Notes: a model not told the origin generated them from the letters alone. DNA of 64,000 nt from Strigamia acuminata (GCA_949358305.1 OX442324.1:7971601-8035600); one strand, 5' to 3'; positions 21,401 to 31,614 are shown, counted from the stretch's first letter. Program-made: numbers and translations.

Positions 21401-23439
21401 TGTGCCAAAGGGGTGATCCAAGTGTACCTGGTCGCGTCATCGATGACGGTGAAAACGAAGCGAGCGCCCCCAAACGAGGCTACCGGATACGGCCCCCACA
21501 CGTCCATATGCAAAAGATCAAGGGGCTGAGATGTTGAAGGGTGCAGATCCGGCTTGTGAGAAGCCCTGACGGATTTCGCAAGGCGGCAGTCGTTGCACGC
21601 CAATTCTTGCGACACTTCCGCTGGTTCGAGTCCATACACTTTGTCATTATTGGCTAACAACTTCAACGCGTTGGTGTGCAAATGTCCAAGGCGACTATGC
21701 CACAAACCGGTCGCATCTTTCACAGAGGCAGGGTTGGCAAGAGCTTTCTTCGGGAATTGGACAGGATTTGGAATAACCTTCTTTTGTGATTGAGAAGGAT
21801 TACCAGTGGGTTGGATGGGAGAAGGAGATGTGACGGGTGGAGGACTGCTGGGGATATGCTGGAGAGCATTAGCATAGGAATGGATTGGAGGGTTTAGGTG
21901 GACAGGTAAAGATTGTGTCATGGATGTAGGATTGATGGCGGCCGAAATTGACGTCGGGACCTCTGTCGCAGGTAATGGCGGCATCTGAATCCTAAAATCC
22001 GAAATGTTCTGTTGCGATGACTTCTGCCTTTTCGGCTTCGGAATATTCACGAAGTCAACTTCCGTTGTGACAAATGTCTGTACGGGTGATTGCTGAATCA
22101 TTGGTGAAGTCGTAGTGGCAACAGTTGGATTTGTACACAACCCATCCACGTAGTAAAGTCCTCCTTTCTCCTTTGCTTTCAGAACGGCACTCGTGATGTC
22201 CGTTTCATATATATGGACTTCTCCATTGAAAATATGAATATGGTGACGTGTCTTATCAATTTTGGACACTGAGATTAAATTCGCCTCAAAATTGGGCGCA
22301 TAAAGAACGTTCGTCAGTGTCACATTGCAGTGAGAATTGTCCACACGTGTTTGTAGTTGAACACTTCCTCGACCAGTCACTTGTGATTTTCCTTGGCCCA
22401 GTTCGATGTCAAAAGGGACAATATTCACAAAATCGGAAAACCACGATCGTATGTGGGAAACATGGTCTGTGGCACCACAATCAACTATCCATTCGTTGGA
22501 TTGCATCAGGTGGGCAACAGAACGTTCAACAATTTGCGGAGCATTCACGAAAAACACCGCGTTGCGAACCGGATGAGAGCTTCCTCTCGGGCGATTGTCC
22601 TCAGGTTTGGGAGCCGAGTTCTTGCCACGCTTCTTGCTTTTGCTGCGAGAACGTTGGAATGTCGCCGTGGGTTGTTGATTCCGGTCGTCACGCTTCGGGT
22701 ATGGGCACTTGTTAGCATAGTGGCCCATCTCTTGACAGTTGAAACATCTGACTTGCGACAATGGACGACGTGGACGTGACCCTTGACGAGATTGTTGTGG
22801 GTTCTGGGCAGACGCGTGAGCCGATGATGAAACATTATGTAAACCCACTGATTTGAGGCGAAGATATTCAGAAACCAATTGTTCGGACACTTTAGTCGGC
22901 GTAAAATTAGCTTCAGGCCAGTTATAGATAGCAAACGTGGCCTGTGCATATTCTGAAGGTAGACGATGTAAATACTGGTAAGCATGATGCTTGTCCGACA
23001 CTTCTTCCTTCATATCCCTGAGTTGGCGTACGTGGAGATCGACACGACTGACGAAATCGACCATGTCTTCGTTCGGTTGAAGATGTAGGCCCAAAAATTG
23101 CCATCTCATGGCTGCTTGACGAGCCAGAGAGCTGGGAGCAAAGATTTTTGACAAAATGTCCCAAGCTTCTTTCGGGGTATTGGCGTTGTCCAGTGTGGAG
23201 CGTTTCGCCTCGCTCACGTGGCAATAAATGTGTCCCAACGCCTTGTCCTTATTTAATCTGTATTTCTCAGTCTCCTTCGGGGTCAGTGTCAGTAAATGTT
23301 CGGCCTCTTTTTCCTCGGTGACGTGTCTCCAGAGGCCTTCTGACTTTAGGAGCATGCACATGGCACGACGCCATGATTCATAGTTGTTGATTCCTAACAT
23401 CGGACACTTTCCAACCGTTGGCTCCACGTATTTGGACAT
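18421..23439 (-). CDS. Copia-A Gag-Pol polyprotein, 1672 aa, intact
   Basis: Single ORF in copia order. Residues 1-230 are a copia-type Gag (YESWRRAMCMLLKSEGLW, ANTPKEAWDILSKIF). A CCHC knuckle CFNCQEMGHYANKC lies at 232-245 and a basic SRSKSKK stretch at 264-270. The protease active site at 320-323 reads DCGA, in place of DSGA/DTGA. The integrase zinc finger is around H581, H586, C615, C618; catalytic D646, D709 and E745 have the 35-residue spacing. An acidic linker with an Asp run follows. RT holds GCKWIFKLK, SPVVNFVLIRLFF and YVDD near residue 1360. RNase H holds FTDASWAS, STMEAEFIAL and IIYSDALAAIQF. It ends FTKWLSSERLKSL. No separate frame for Gag is seen, so Gag dosage must be set by other means. 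Start chosen at the first ATG of the ORF, just before the Gag block. Confidence 0.95.
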   Translation of the reverse strand: MSKYVEPTVGKCPMLGINNYESWRRAMCMLLKSEGLWRHVTEEKEAEHLLTLTPKETEKYRLNKDKALGHIYCHVSEAKRSTLDNANTPKEAWDILSKIFAPSSLARQAAMRWQFLGLHLQPNEDMVDFVSRVDLHVRQLRDMKEEVSDKHHAYQYLHRLPSEYAQATFAIYNWPEANFTPTKVSEQLVSEYLRLKSVGLHNVSSSAHASAQNPQQSRQGSRPRRPLSQVRCFNCQEMGHYANKCPYPKRDDRNQQPTATFQRSRSKSKKRGKNSAPKPEDNRPRGSSHPVRNAVFFVNAPQIVERSVAHLMQSNEWIVDCGATDHVSHIRSWFSDFVNIVPFDIELGQGKSQVTGRGSVQLQTRVDNSHCNVTLTNVLYAPNFEANLISVSKIDKTRHHIHIFNGEVHIYETDITSAVLKAKEKGGLYYVDGLCTNPTVATTTSPMIQQSPVQTFVTTEVDFVNIPKPKRQKSSQQNISDFRIQMPPLPATEVPTSISAAINPTSMTQSLPVHLNPPIHSYANALQHIPSSPPPVTSPSPIQPTGNPSQSQKKVIPNPVQFPKKALANPASVKDATGLWHSRLGHLHTNALKLLANNDKVYGLEPAEVSQELACNDCRLAKSVRASHKPDLHPSTSQPLDLLHMDVWGPYPVASFGGARFVFTVIDDATRYTWITPLAQKSQVFSCFKEIVARVERVADTRIKAIRSDRGGEFMSNEFQQYLKEKGIQGQRTNPSSPQMNGTAERINRTMVDHIRAVIQETQLPEGLWAELAVNFAYIKNRSPHSRLNNQVPYLLWRQRALSLRHLRKIGSKCWVHFTAPGRKKLDPRAWEGFLVGYATGTRGYRIWNPVDNSVTESTHVRIDEHQSYKRTLRSQNGHRNQIFEEPDVNQQQHVSFDDNVHYLDWPKADTDGDSSNTSDDDDDDDDGNGSVSQSISIPLVHISPLNTPERQLLDACALALPGSASLGRSASYPILYQEEGPDTDEDVGQIVDEAIQPDAAELQQIQSQHVSPETSQTSSPGLSPPGSPTRFVTTRRRDGRNILQHMMPIFDQGALSPLPPGPTHVAAPSAGKTSFFWRYIGGDTVFRRWIREEHLRKDQRPGCIDADVYYFPEPNLRLRSRRDVEEFCTMNNLPYDPELFFFGNMEHTLPTIPGPRHAAHLCRTEPSSYAEIPKFQDAPKWREAIDEELGIFKERQIYVEVPRPPETTVLGCKWIFKLKTDLSGEITRYRARLVAQGFRQTIGVDYDEVFSPVVNFVLIRLFFCLLVVLRGWKDAHLDVKSAYLYGDLKHKVYMRIPAGATCSNPANVWLLVKSLYGLHQSGREWYEKLDGTLRALGFRKMPACNCVYIYGNCAVMLVYVDDIVLFYASDTVLTRIIQLISSKFDIVNLGPITRLLGVEFIRDAGRTFITQRAYIAKLVKKFEVSINRLVKVPVTPGTTLVKGSTENLPDFPYRSLIGSLLFLASRTRPDILFSVISLSQFNTCYDKTHIRALLQVLQYVANTIDYRIELSGCNSSQLWAFTDASWASEATTSLSFGGYINFIGNVPIGWSCRKQSTVACSTMEAEFIALVECVKESFWLDNIYTEFPILDRQSRPIIYSDALAAIQFTSNDVENSKTKHIRVKYHWLREWYTAGCFDLHKVSGEQNVADIFTKWLSSERLKSLISKIFRL

Positions 23440-23844
23440 CTCGACGTGAAAAATTCGCAGATTTTGCTCACCGCAAAAAAATACAAAGGCGTAGAGAGTG
23501 ATATAGGCGTAACAGGAGGCACTAGGAGCACTTCACAATCCAATGGCACAATCACGATCACAAAACGACGCACTTTCGAGGCGGAAAACCACAAATTGGG
23601 AGCCGATGCTACAATCAGCTGATAACCTAGAGTGAGTGTCCCCCTAGTGTCCTTTGAGATCGCCTGGGATCGCGGGAATACTAGGTGGCGCAGGGCTCAG
23701 CCTCACTCTAGAATACAACAATAGCGGTGGACAGACTTGTCCGAAGGGCTATTGCGATTCTAATAATGACCCAACCAAAAACCTTAATATCTATCTTATA
23801 ATAACAAAGTTTCACGACAGGGAAGGCGAAAATGTGATGAATCT

Positions 23845-23955
23845 CTCGCGTAACGTCACGCGAGCTCGTGATAAAGGCACGAGCGGGTTTTCTCGAAAAA
23901 CCCGTTAAAAGCGCTAATTTGGATTCGAAAATCCAAATTCTTCTCATTAAATGAG
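23845..23955 (-). promoter_or_regulatory. Stem-loop cluster in Copia-A leader
   Basis: Five perfect hairpins packed into 111 bp of the leader between primer site and Gag start. Positions (stem length, loop length): 23943-23955 (5-6 bp, 1-3 nt); 23916-23939 (10, 4); 23884-23904 (8, 5); 23865-23883 (6, 7); 23845-23864 (7, 6). The last three abut with no spacer. Four have counterparts in the same order in Copia-B copy 2 (62358-62450), with paired base changes in the stems and an identical TCGAG loop. A packaging, dimerisation or translation signal in the RNA would fit; the role is inferred. Confidence 0.7.
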
Positions 23956-24357
23956 GCTCTTCACGAAAATACGCAAAAATCGTCGAAAATAAATAAATCG
24001 TCGTGAATTCGTCGATACTATATACACTCCGGGGTGTATATAGCGAGAAACGTCTCGTTTCCGTTGAAAAATCGTCGAAAAATCGTCGTCGGGACGAAAA
24101 TCCGTCGAAAACTGAAAATAAATTGAAAATTCGTCGCAAAATCCGCGAGACCGCGAGATTTCGGACGAAAATTAACGTAGAATCGTGTGGTGAACGATAC
24201 TCGGCGTGTCTGGACGTCGGTGATACGTCGCCGATGTCTGGAAACGCGAAAATAGGCCCGGGGATCGTCGTAAACTGAAAAAACACAAATCGCCGCGAAA
24301 ATTCGCGAAATTCGCGAAAATCTTCGGCGATAAAGAAAAAAATTATACACAGTAGCC

Positions 24358-24375
24358 AACCATCCTCTGCTACCA
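24358..24375 (-). promoter_or_regulatory. Primer binding site, initiator tRNA-Met 3' end
   Basis: TGGTAGCAGAGGATGGTT in element sense, 18 nt, matching the complement of the 3' end of eukaryotic initiator tRNA-Met (...AACCATCCTCTGCTACCA). It sits 2 nt from the 5' LTR. Confidence 0.9.
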
Positions 24376-24377
24376 AT

Positions 24378-24961
24378 TGTAGCAGAGGAGAGCGGCGCAA
24401 ATTCGGCGTGAACCGAAACGTGGAAGCGAATTATGGCCAAGATGGCGTCGTGCTGCACGCACGAACGTGTCGACGACGTTTTGCAAGGAAACGAACGACG
24501 GCCGCGCAGGAAAGCGCTTATATGCCGAAAAGACAAGACTTAACACTTGTTAAAACTATAAAATAAGGTTTAATAATAACATACTTAACAATTGAGTCCC
24601 GAAATAATGAAAAATGGCGGAGCAGCTCGCTCTCGAGGTGGGCGCCATGTTGACGAGTTGGAAGAAGAAAATTGTACATTGCGACACCTTGTGTCGGTAA
24701 TTGTAAACACATGACATAAAATTAAAGTGAATTAAACATTGTGACTAAATAAAGCATGATACTCCATGCTTATAAATCAAATACAATTGTAAACATTGGA
24801 AATAAGCTATTTGGGATGTAAATAAACATTAAATCATTATATCAAATTATATAAAGACAATTTGGATTTGATATAAAATAAATATCGGAATAAATGATGA
24901 GAATGTAACATAATAAGATTCTATGTCTCATCGACATATAAAATGGTCTTTTAGACCAACA
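24378..24961 (-). repeat. 5' LTR of Copia-A
   Basis: 584 bp, no difference seen from 17622-18205. TATA-like element CATATAAG at 24517-24524 (minus). The LTR end CCTCTGCTACA closely copies the tRNA-Met 3' end, so LTR edge and primer site form a short inverted repeat. Confidence 0.95.
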
Positions 24962-27219
24962 GTAACATCAGCGGAGAGAGCTGGGAAAATTGGGTATCGT
25001 CCTCTTTCTCTGCTTCTAACCACTTAATGATTATTGCACAATCGGCATCAGCCAACTGACCCGCCCGAATCTCGTCGAGAGATAGGGTGAGGTCAATCGA
25101 CTCAGCGGCCGAAAGTGTGTGTGAAAACATGGTCGCGCCCACTTCCTCGGGTCGGGTTTCTGATGTCGTTAAGTCGTCATCTAGACCCACTCGAGAAAGT
25201 GCGTCTGCCACCTTGTTGTCTACACCTTTCCTATATTTTATAATGAAATTTTCTTGCTGGAGTTTTATAGCCCATCGAGCCAAACGACCGGACGGACTCT
25301 CACACGACATAAGCCATTTAAGAGCCATATGATCAGTTTCGACTACGAACTCTGAATACTCAACATACGGTTTGAACTTATTTACGGCCCAAACCACTCC
25401 TAGGCATTCGAGCTCTGAAGCGCTGTAGTTAGCCTCTGCACCTTGAAGAGTGCGGCTAGCATAAGCGACAGGTCTCACCTTCTCTTCGTCATCAGCTTGC
25501 ATGAGGACTGCACCGAGACCGCCTGCACTAGCATCGGTGTGAATGATGAAAGGGCGGGCAAAATCAGGCAAAGGTAGCACGATCCCATTAGCCAGCTGAT
25601 CCTTCAGAGTCGTGAAAGCATCCTGGCACTCGCTCGACCAACTCCATGCGACATCCTTTTTGAGGAGCAGGAAGAATGGTTTCAAGGTGAAGTTCAGATC
25701 TTTCAGTAATGGCGCCTAGAATCCAACCATACCGATAAAACGCTGCAACTGCTTTACGTTTTTCGGCGGCGGATACTCCACGATCGCTTGCACCTTGCTT
25801 CCGTTTGGACTGTATCCCACAGGCGTCATGGTGAAGCCTAGGAAATCCCAGTTAGCAGGGCAAACAAACGATTTAGATGGGCTAGCCGTCAGGTTTACCT
25901 TTTCCAATCGGGCCAGCACATCCGCCAGATGCATCAAGTGTTCATCAAATGACTTGCTGTAGATGACAATGTCATCCAGAAAAGCCAGAGCCCACTTGAA
26001 CTTCGCTTCCCCCAAAACCTCGTCCATCATGCGTTGAGACGCACTGGGTGCATTACACAACCCGAACGGCATTCTAGTGAACTGAAACGTGCCCTCAGGG
26101 GTGGCAAAAGCCGTTTTGCACTTGTCGCTGGGCTTTAACTTGATTTGATAATAGCCCTTTGTCAAGTCTAGTGTCGTAAAATAAACACTCCCCCCCAGAC
26201 ACGCCAAAATCATAGAGATCGACGGCATTTGATAGACGTCTTTCTCCGTGAGTTTGTTTAACTGCCTGACATCGATACAAAGACGATAGTTACCACACTT
26301 CTTCTTCACGATTACGGGCGGATTCTTGTAACTGCTTTCGCATTTCTCAACCTCGCCCTTACTAAGTGAGTCTTCCACCAGTTGGCGAAAAATTTCAGCT
26401 TTAGCCGGGTTCATCGGTCGATCTCTGCATTTGAACGGCAGGCTGTCACCGGTGGGGATCTTGTGTTCCGCATCCGGGTGGCATCCTGGCGTGTCGCTAA
26501 AGGTACGGCTGTACTCGTTAATTAAATACGATAGCCTCACTTTTTGCGTTTCTTATAATTCACATTTCGACATTAAACGTTCCGTAAGTGTGGGTTCGGC
26601 AGGGTCACCAGCGTTCCGAATGGATGCGGCGAGTTCCCACTGATCCACGACCGGGACCGCTAGGTCTACTCTGTATGGTTGGGGGTCAAAAGGAAATGTC
26701 TCCTCCGGATTATCAAGGTGAAACCAATCATTCCGGGGTAATCTAATCACGATGTTGTTCCCTTTAATCCAGTTGCACCCGAGAAGGATGAAACACGAAC
26801 TAGAGGGTAACACCGGGAAACGGATCTTTTGACTCCCAGTTCTCCAGCACATGAGTAATTCAAGTATTCCTACAGGACTTGTAACTCTGTCACCCGTCAT
26901 AACCCTAATAGGATTCCTACAGGGTTCAAGCAGGTGCATGAGACCAAACCTGTCGGCCATAGCACTACTGATATAAGGACCAGTTGCGCCGCAGTCAACC
27001 AAAGCTTTCGTCTCATGGCCGTTAATGGTCACGTTAATGTAAGGTAGAGGGCAATTCCAATCCCGAACAGCAACGTGTACCGTATCAAACACCTCAACCT
27101 CGGGGACGCCCGAGAAAGGGTGCGGTTCTGACGGTGAGTAATCTGCGAAGATTTCATCATCCAAATCAGTTTTAGTTGGTGCTAAGACGGAGGCAACCTG
27201 GTCGCAGGCCTCGGACGAA
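24962..27219 (-). pseudogene. Gypsy-4 protease-RT-RNase H
   Basis: One reading frame with two in-frame stops: TAA at 26553-26555 and TAG at 25716-25718. It overlaps the end of Gag in the -1 frame, typical of gypsy gag-pol frameshifting. The protease motif reads VDCGATG. RT: KVRLSYLINEYSR, GNYRLCIDVRQLN, FTTLDLTKGYYQIKL, MPFGLCNAPSASQ and catalytic FLDD. RNase H: IIHTDASAGGLGAVL, ELECLGVVWAVNKFK, ETDHMALKWL and ALSRVG. It ends where Copia-A is inserted; the coding sequence resumes at 17621. Confidence 0.85.
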
Positions 27220-27220
27220 T

Positions 27221-28816
27221 CTAATCCTCCGCAGCCTGCTCCAGCTCGTTTTCCGACTCAGCTTTGTCCTCAGACAAGCTCTTCGTGAAAAACACTGCTT
27301 TCGCTAGTTCCTCAGTCAGATGGGCCACGCGCTCTGCAGCCTTACCAGCGAGTTTGTGCTTGATTGTGCATTGCCGCTCAAAATGCGGTCCGCCACAATG
27401 CCAACAACCTGCGCCGGGAGGTGCAATAGCGTGATCTTTTAGGAGGTTAGACGCGGGGCGGCTTGTAGCAGTCTTCGGGGTCTCTGCTGGCTTCCCACTA
27501 GGGGTCGCTGCAGGTTTACCCGTTGGCGGCTTCAGCCAGCTCCGAGTTCTATCTCCGCTTTTTAGGTCTGCAAACTTTGACTGTGTCGAGGTCTGCGGCG
27601 CATGCCAGTGTGGGATAATCACACTGCCTGGGTCACGGAACCTCTCCATCGCCAAAGCTGCCGGGACGAAACGTGCGCAAGAGCGTTTGAGACCCAGCCA
27701 GGAGTGATCCCAGGCCAAGGTGTTCGCCGCCATACTGCACGTCTCCTTCGTCATCGCCGCAAGGGCATAATTGATCTTATACTCATCGGCAATCGGCACT
27801 TGCATCTGGTTGAACAGCGCGTCCAGGTCCGTCCAGATTTGCAGCGCCGTCACGTCCTTCGCCTGCTTGATAGAAACTGCCTTCGCGAGCAGCTGGCTGT
27901 CCGACGGTGCAAAACGGGTTTGGAAAGCGACCTCGAATTCGTCCCACGTTTTCACCGGCATCGTCGACTGCCACCATGACAGCGCATCGCCTGAAAAGAA
28001 ACGTGACAAGAACCTTCGGGCCACATAATCAAGCTGCAACTCGGCAAAGGACAGATTTGATCGTAACTGGATCAGAAACGCCCTCGCCGCGGTGCGATCG
28101 CCCGAAAATGGGTCCATCCGGATCTGTGACACATGCTTAGTCAGCTGCTCCACGTCCGGCAAGCCTTTCGACTTTGGGACAGTGGACTGCGTAATCAGTC
28201 TATCAGTAGGCACATCGACCCCGAGATGCATCGAGACGTCCGCGGCAAGGGGTGGAGTGGTCCACCTCCTCACCTTTTGGCCGGGCATCGCTTGCATCGA
28301 TCTCGGATCGACGGGTTGGGGATCGGTTGGCGCGAACGAGTTCAATTCATCGGAAGCGGAGGCGACCGAACCAATGTCCGATTCCGCTGCCGAGTCGAGT
28401 ACACTCGCACCCCGACCCGAAGTGAATTTACACTTCATCTTGTAATATTTAGCTTCGAGGGCCTTTAACTCACTATTGTGGGTTAATAGCTCCTTCGAAC
28501 GTGCATCTTTTATTGCTTCATTTTGTCTTTCGGCGTCATGAAACGCTTGACGCGCTTCGGATACCAAACGATCAGAATGTTGCACTTCAGTACGCGCAGC
28601 GGCGGCGTCATCCAACGCCTGCTGTCGCGTCGCAAGAAGCTCCTGAAAAGCCTCAATGAGGTCGTGCTGAGACCCGAAGTCACTCGCATCAACCCCCATC
28701 ACCTCGGCCAACTTCTCAGCCAAGTCAGGATAAACATCAGGGTCCATCACAACTTTTTTCGTCAAAGATCTGGATCGACGTTTCGGAGAGCGTGATTGAG
28801 ACCGTGTCTTAACCAT
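27221..28816 (-). CDS. Gypsy-4 Gag, 531 aa
   Basis: Basic N-terminus rich in SRS/KR (KTRSQSRSPKRRSRS), then a likely coiled coil (about residues 65-130, Ala/Glu/Arg-rich with QQALDDAAAARTE). Gag capsid block around 240-370 (QIRMDPFSGDRTAARAFLI, LSWWQSTMPVKTWDEFEVAF). Zinc knuckle CWHCGGPHFERQC near residue 470, the same CX2CX3HX4C form as Gypsy-1. Undamaged as an ORF. Pol lies in the -1 frame and is open across the Gag stop, so ribosomal frameshifting is the probable expression mode. Confidence 0.85.
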   Translation of the reverse strand: MVKTRSQSRSPKRRSRSLTKKVVMDPDVYPDLAEKLAEVMGVDASDFGSQHDLIEAFQELLATRQQALDDAAAARTEVQHSDRLVSEARQAFHDAERQNEAIKDARSKELLTHNSELKALEAKYYKMKCKFTSGRGASVLDSAAESDIGSVASASDELNSFAPTDPQPVDPRSMQAMPGQKVRRWTTPPLAADVSMHLGVDVPTDRLITQSTVPKSKGLPDVEQLTKHVSQIRMDPFSGDRTAARAFLIQLRSNLSFAELQLDYVARRFLSRFFSGDALSWWQSTMPVKTWDEFEVAFQTRFAPSDSQLLAKAVSIKQAKDVTALQIWTDLDALFNQMQVPIADEYKINYALAAMTKETCSMAANTLAWDHSWLGLKRSCARFVPAALAMERFRDPGSVIIPHWHAPQTSTQSKFADLKSGDRTRSWLKPPTGKPAATPSGKPAETPKTATSRPASNLLKDHAIAPPGAGCWHCGGPHFERQCTIKHKLAGKAAERVAHLTEELAKAVFFTKSLSEDKAESENELEQAAED

Positions 28817-29290
28817 GAGTGAAGAGTGAATTTTCGTTGACTCGCACTACGCAAACCAAACCAACGTCAGATGATTAACTGCAGCCAATCACAGTCACCT
28901 ACAACTAGGTCAACTTTAGACTTTTACCAATGCTGGCAGTATCACCCTCTGAGAGCAGTGACCAGTTGATGGTCTTCTGGCGGGCCTTGGGCAATCCCAG
29001 GTCCAATCCAGAGTATTTTTAGGTTTTTTCGGACAAAAGATCCAACCCGGGGAACAAAAGGTGCCATAAAAAGTCATCCTGTCCTCCCAGCTGTAAAATC
29101 CTTGCCTCTTCATAAAATGTAGATGACAACAGTGATAAAGTAGGGGTTGCAGATTTTGACAACTCAATCCCCATCAATAAAACCATTGCCATAGAGGTGC
29201 GCCTGCTCCTCTTTTGCACAGCAATCTGTTCTAAATTTATAAAAAATGTAGAGAAACTGGTAAATGCATTAAATTTTGGCTCATCTCTGC

Positions 29291-29396
29291 GCCCCAAAAT
29301 ATAAAATTAGCGGTTAGACTTTGGTATTTTTAATCCACGCCCCAAAATAAAAAATTAGCGAACACTTTTTGGTATTTTTAATCTACGCCCCAAAAG
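29291..29396. repeat. 48-bp tandem repeat, about 2.2 copies
   Basis: gccccaaaa begins at 29291, 29339 and 29387. Each unit carries aaaattagcg and ttggtatttttaatc. Confidence 0.75.
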
Positions 29397-31589
29397 ATAG
29401 AAATGGGCGACTGGAAGTTTACTGACACTCCCAAACCAACAAACACAATGCACGGTTTGTCTTTCCCTTCGCGTTCTAAATTATTCACGCCAGAACCAAG
29501 TAGAAAAAACTGCGTATATCGATTTTTCGTGGCATTTTCTCATCGCGCCCCACAGCTTCGATGCTAAGGTCGTACGTTTTCCTTTGCGCTGGTGTATACG
29601 TCTGCCACCAGGTTTAACCCCTGCTGAAAACGCTAAAATCGCGTATTTTAGGCTTCCTTTGGCATAGCTAGCTCAAGCACCAAAATCACACCCAAAACAC
29701 CATCAAGGTCGCGATAACCCTGATGAGGCAAAAAATCGACCCAGTCACCTCAGACAAAGAGTGAAGGGAAATTGGTGACTGAATCTGGATTAGACCGGGC
29801 AGAGTACTGTTGAACACGGTCCAACGCCAGGATGTGTTAGGTCCACACCCCAGGAGTGTCACATTCCCAATCCAATCCGGACATGAAAATAGAGTAGAGA
29901 TAGGATAAAAGAAGGGTTTGAAGAAAAATGTGGCGTGTTTCACAAAGTGATCCGCACACAGCACATTGAAAACAAAGATAAAAAAGATGTTGGGCTGGAT
30001 TCACGGTCTCTTTTCAAAGCCGTTAGCCACCCAATTCGTGTTTGCCAACATCCCACGCGCGGTCCGAGAGCAAACACCGTTAGGCTCGACACCCAAGCAG
30101 TCCCCTGCAAGGGCCGCCCTCCCCGCTATCCGAGACCCAATTTCCGCGGCGAGGCAGCAAAATTGACAAAATGTGCCCTAAATGCGCATATAAAACACAA
30201 ACGCCAAAATCACACCAAACCGCATCCACCAGTGCCCGGGGCAGGGTTGGAAACCCAATCTCCGTGTGCAGAAAGGAAAGTACGCGTGCTTGCAGTTCAA
30301 AAGATTACTCAAACCGCTGAAACCAGGAATGTACCTCTGGCCAGTAATGAACAGAGCTCCCCTAAATATACCGCATTAGTTTATCATCGTCCGGGCGAGG
30401 CACAGGGCTGAACTGGGATATACCGCACCCAGCAGCATGCCTACCCACCACAACAACACCACAACCACGTTTCCCGCAAAAAAAAAACACACTCGGAAAA
30501 AGCACCAAATCGCCCGACCCAGGGAAAGAAATAAAAGACTTAATCTACCATCCATGCGGTGTGGTGCCGACCCTCTAAGACACTCAACAGCCACTCCCAA
30601 CCTGCTCCTAAAACGATGAAGCTGTACATCTCCAACGCCTCAGACCACAAATTTTGAGCACCCACAAATGGTTCCCTTCTCTATAGGTTGCACACCAAGA
30701 AATAAATTATAAAAATAAAATAAAATGGTATTCAACTTGTGTGCTGGCTGGCCAGTGTCACCCCAAGATGCCTAAAGGAAACATCAAGGTCAGACCCAAA
30801 CCAAACCGTACACACAAGGAAAACACACCCAAAAAAAAATAAAAATGGCATTAGACTAATGTTTCGGCCGGCTGCTGTTATAACAAAATGGACCTCAATT
30901 AGAACAAAAAAAACAAGTCAATCAAACTCTAGCCTGACCAATAAAAAAGAAAAAATACCACAAAACAAAAGAAAATTGCACAAAGTCCCCAAAAATCTGA
31001 GCAATACCCAGCTCAAACTATGAGAAAAATGTGGCAGAAGAAAAACAAATGTTTCTCAACCCGGCACTAAAAATAAACAAACAGTGCAATTGAAAAGTGA
31101 AAACAAAAGCACTGTGAGGTCAAGTCGGTGCAAGGGGAGAGAAACACAAAAGATTAGGCACAATGGCATGCACCCCTGTGAGCGCCCGAGGGATGAGCAA
31201 ATTCCCCTTAAACACCCAGAGAAACACATACCAAAGTGCTTTTGGTTGGTTGCAGTGCGTCTGAAAATAAATTTCAGAGCCCCAACCACACCAGCACTGA
31301 GAAAAATACAATTTAAAAAACCCTCAGATGAGAAAAATATCCGGTCTCCCACAACTAAACCCACCAGGACCTAAAATGGTTGACAAAACACTCCTCAAAT
31401 CCCTCAGTCATAAAAGCACTTAACCCCAAGTCCAAAACAAAAGAAAAGCAAAACAACACAATTGAGCCCCCACCAAGGAGTGAGACAAAATGTAACAAAA
31501 ACCAGGGCATAAAGTAGAACAAAATGCACCCAAAATTCGACACACAAAGCAAACAAAATGGCGGGAACACAAAAAAAAATTTTTCCAAA

Positions 31590-31614
31590 TTCAAATCTCG
31601 GACAGGGCCCTCAA
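31590..31614 (-). promoter_or_regulatory. Degenerate primer binding site, tRNA-Gln-like
   Basis: In element sense TTGAGGGCCC then CCGAGATTTGAA. It aligns with the tRNA-Gln complement (TGGAGGTCCCACCGAGATTTGAAC) with several changes, just inside a TG...CA LTR edge. A weak but informative match. Confidence 0.4.

Larger units (their letters stand above)
17622..24961 (-). mobile_element. Copia-A: intact Ty1/copia element
   Basis: 7340 bp. Two 584-bp LTRs appear identical throughout. A perfect 5-bp target duplication GTAAC flanks it (17617-17621 and 24962-24966). Primer site, polypurine tract and one uninterrupted 1672-codon ORF are all present. The insertion splits the pol frame of Gypsy-4 cleanly. 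By these signs it is very young and may be able to move. Confidence 0.95.

Noticed and set aside
23708-24400. 230-codon minus-strand ORF in the Copia-A leader, and a similar-sized + ORF at 62204-62881 in Copia-B
   Set aside because: Low-complexity Arg/Phe-rich, crosses the LTR edge and the hairpins. The likeness between the two follows from the shared structured leader, and paired stem changes explain conservation better than coding.
27602-28468. Plus-strand ORFs of 77-125 codons opposite Gypsy-4 Gag
   Set aside because: Shadows of the Gag frame, several mutually overlapping, no known motifs.
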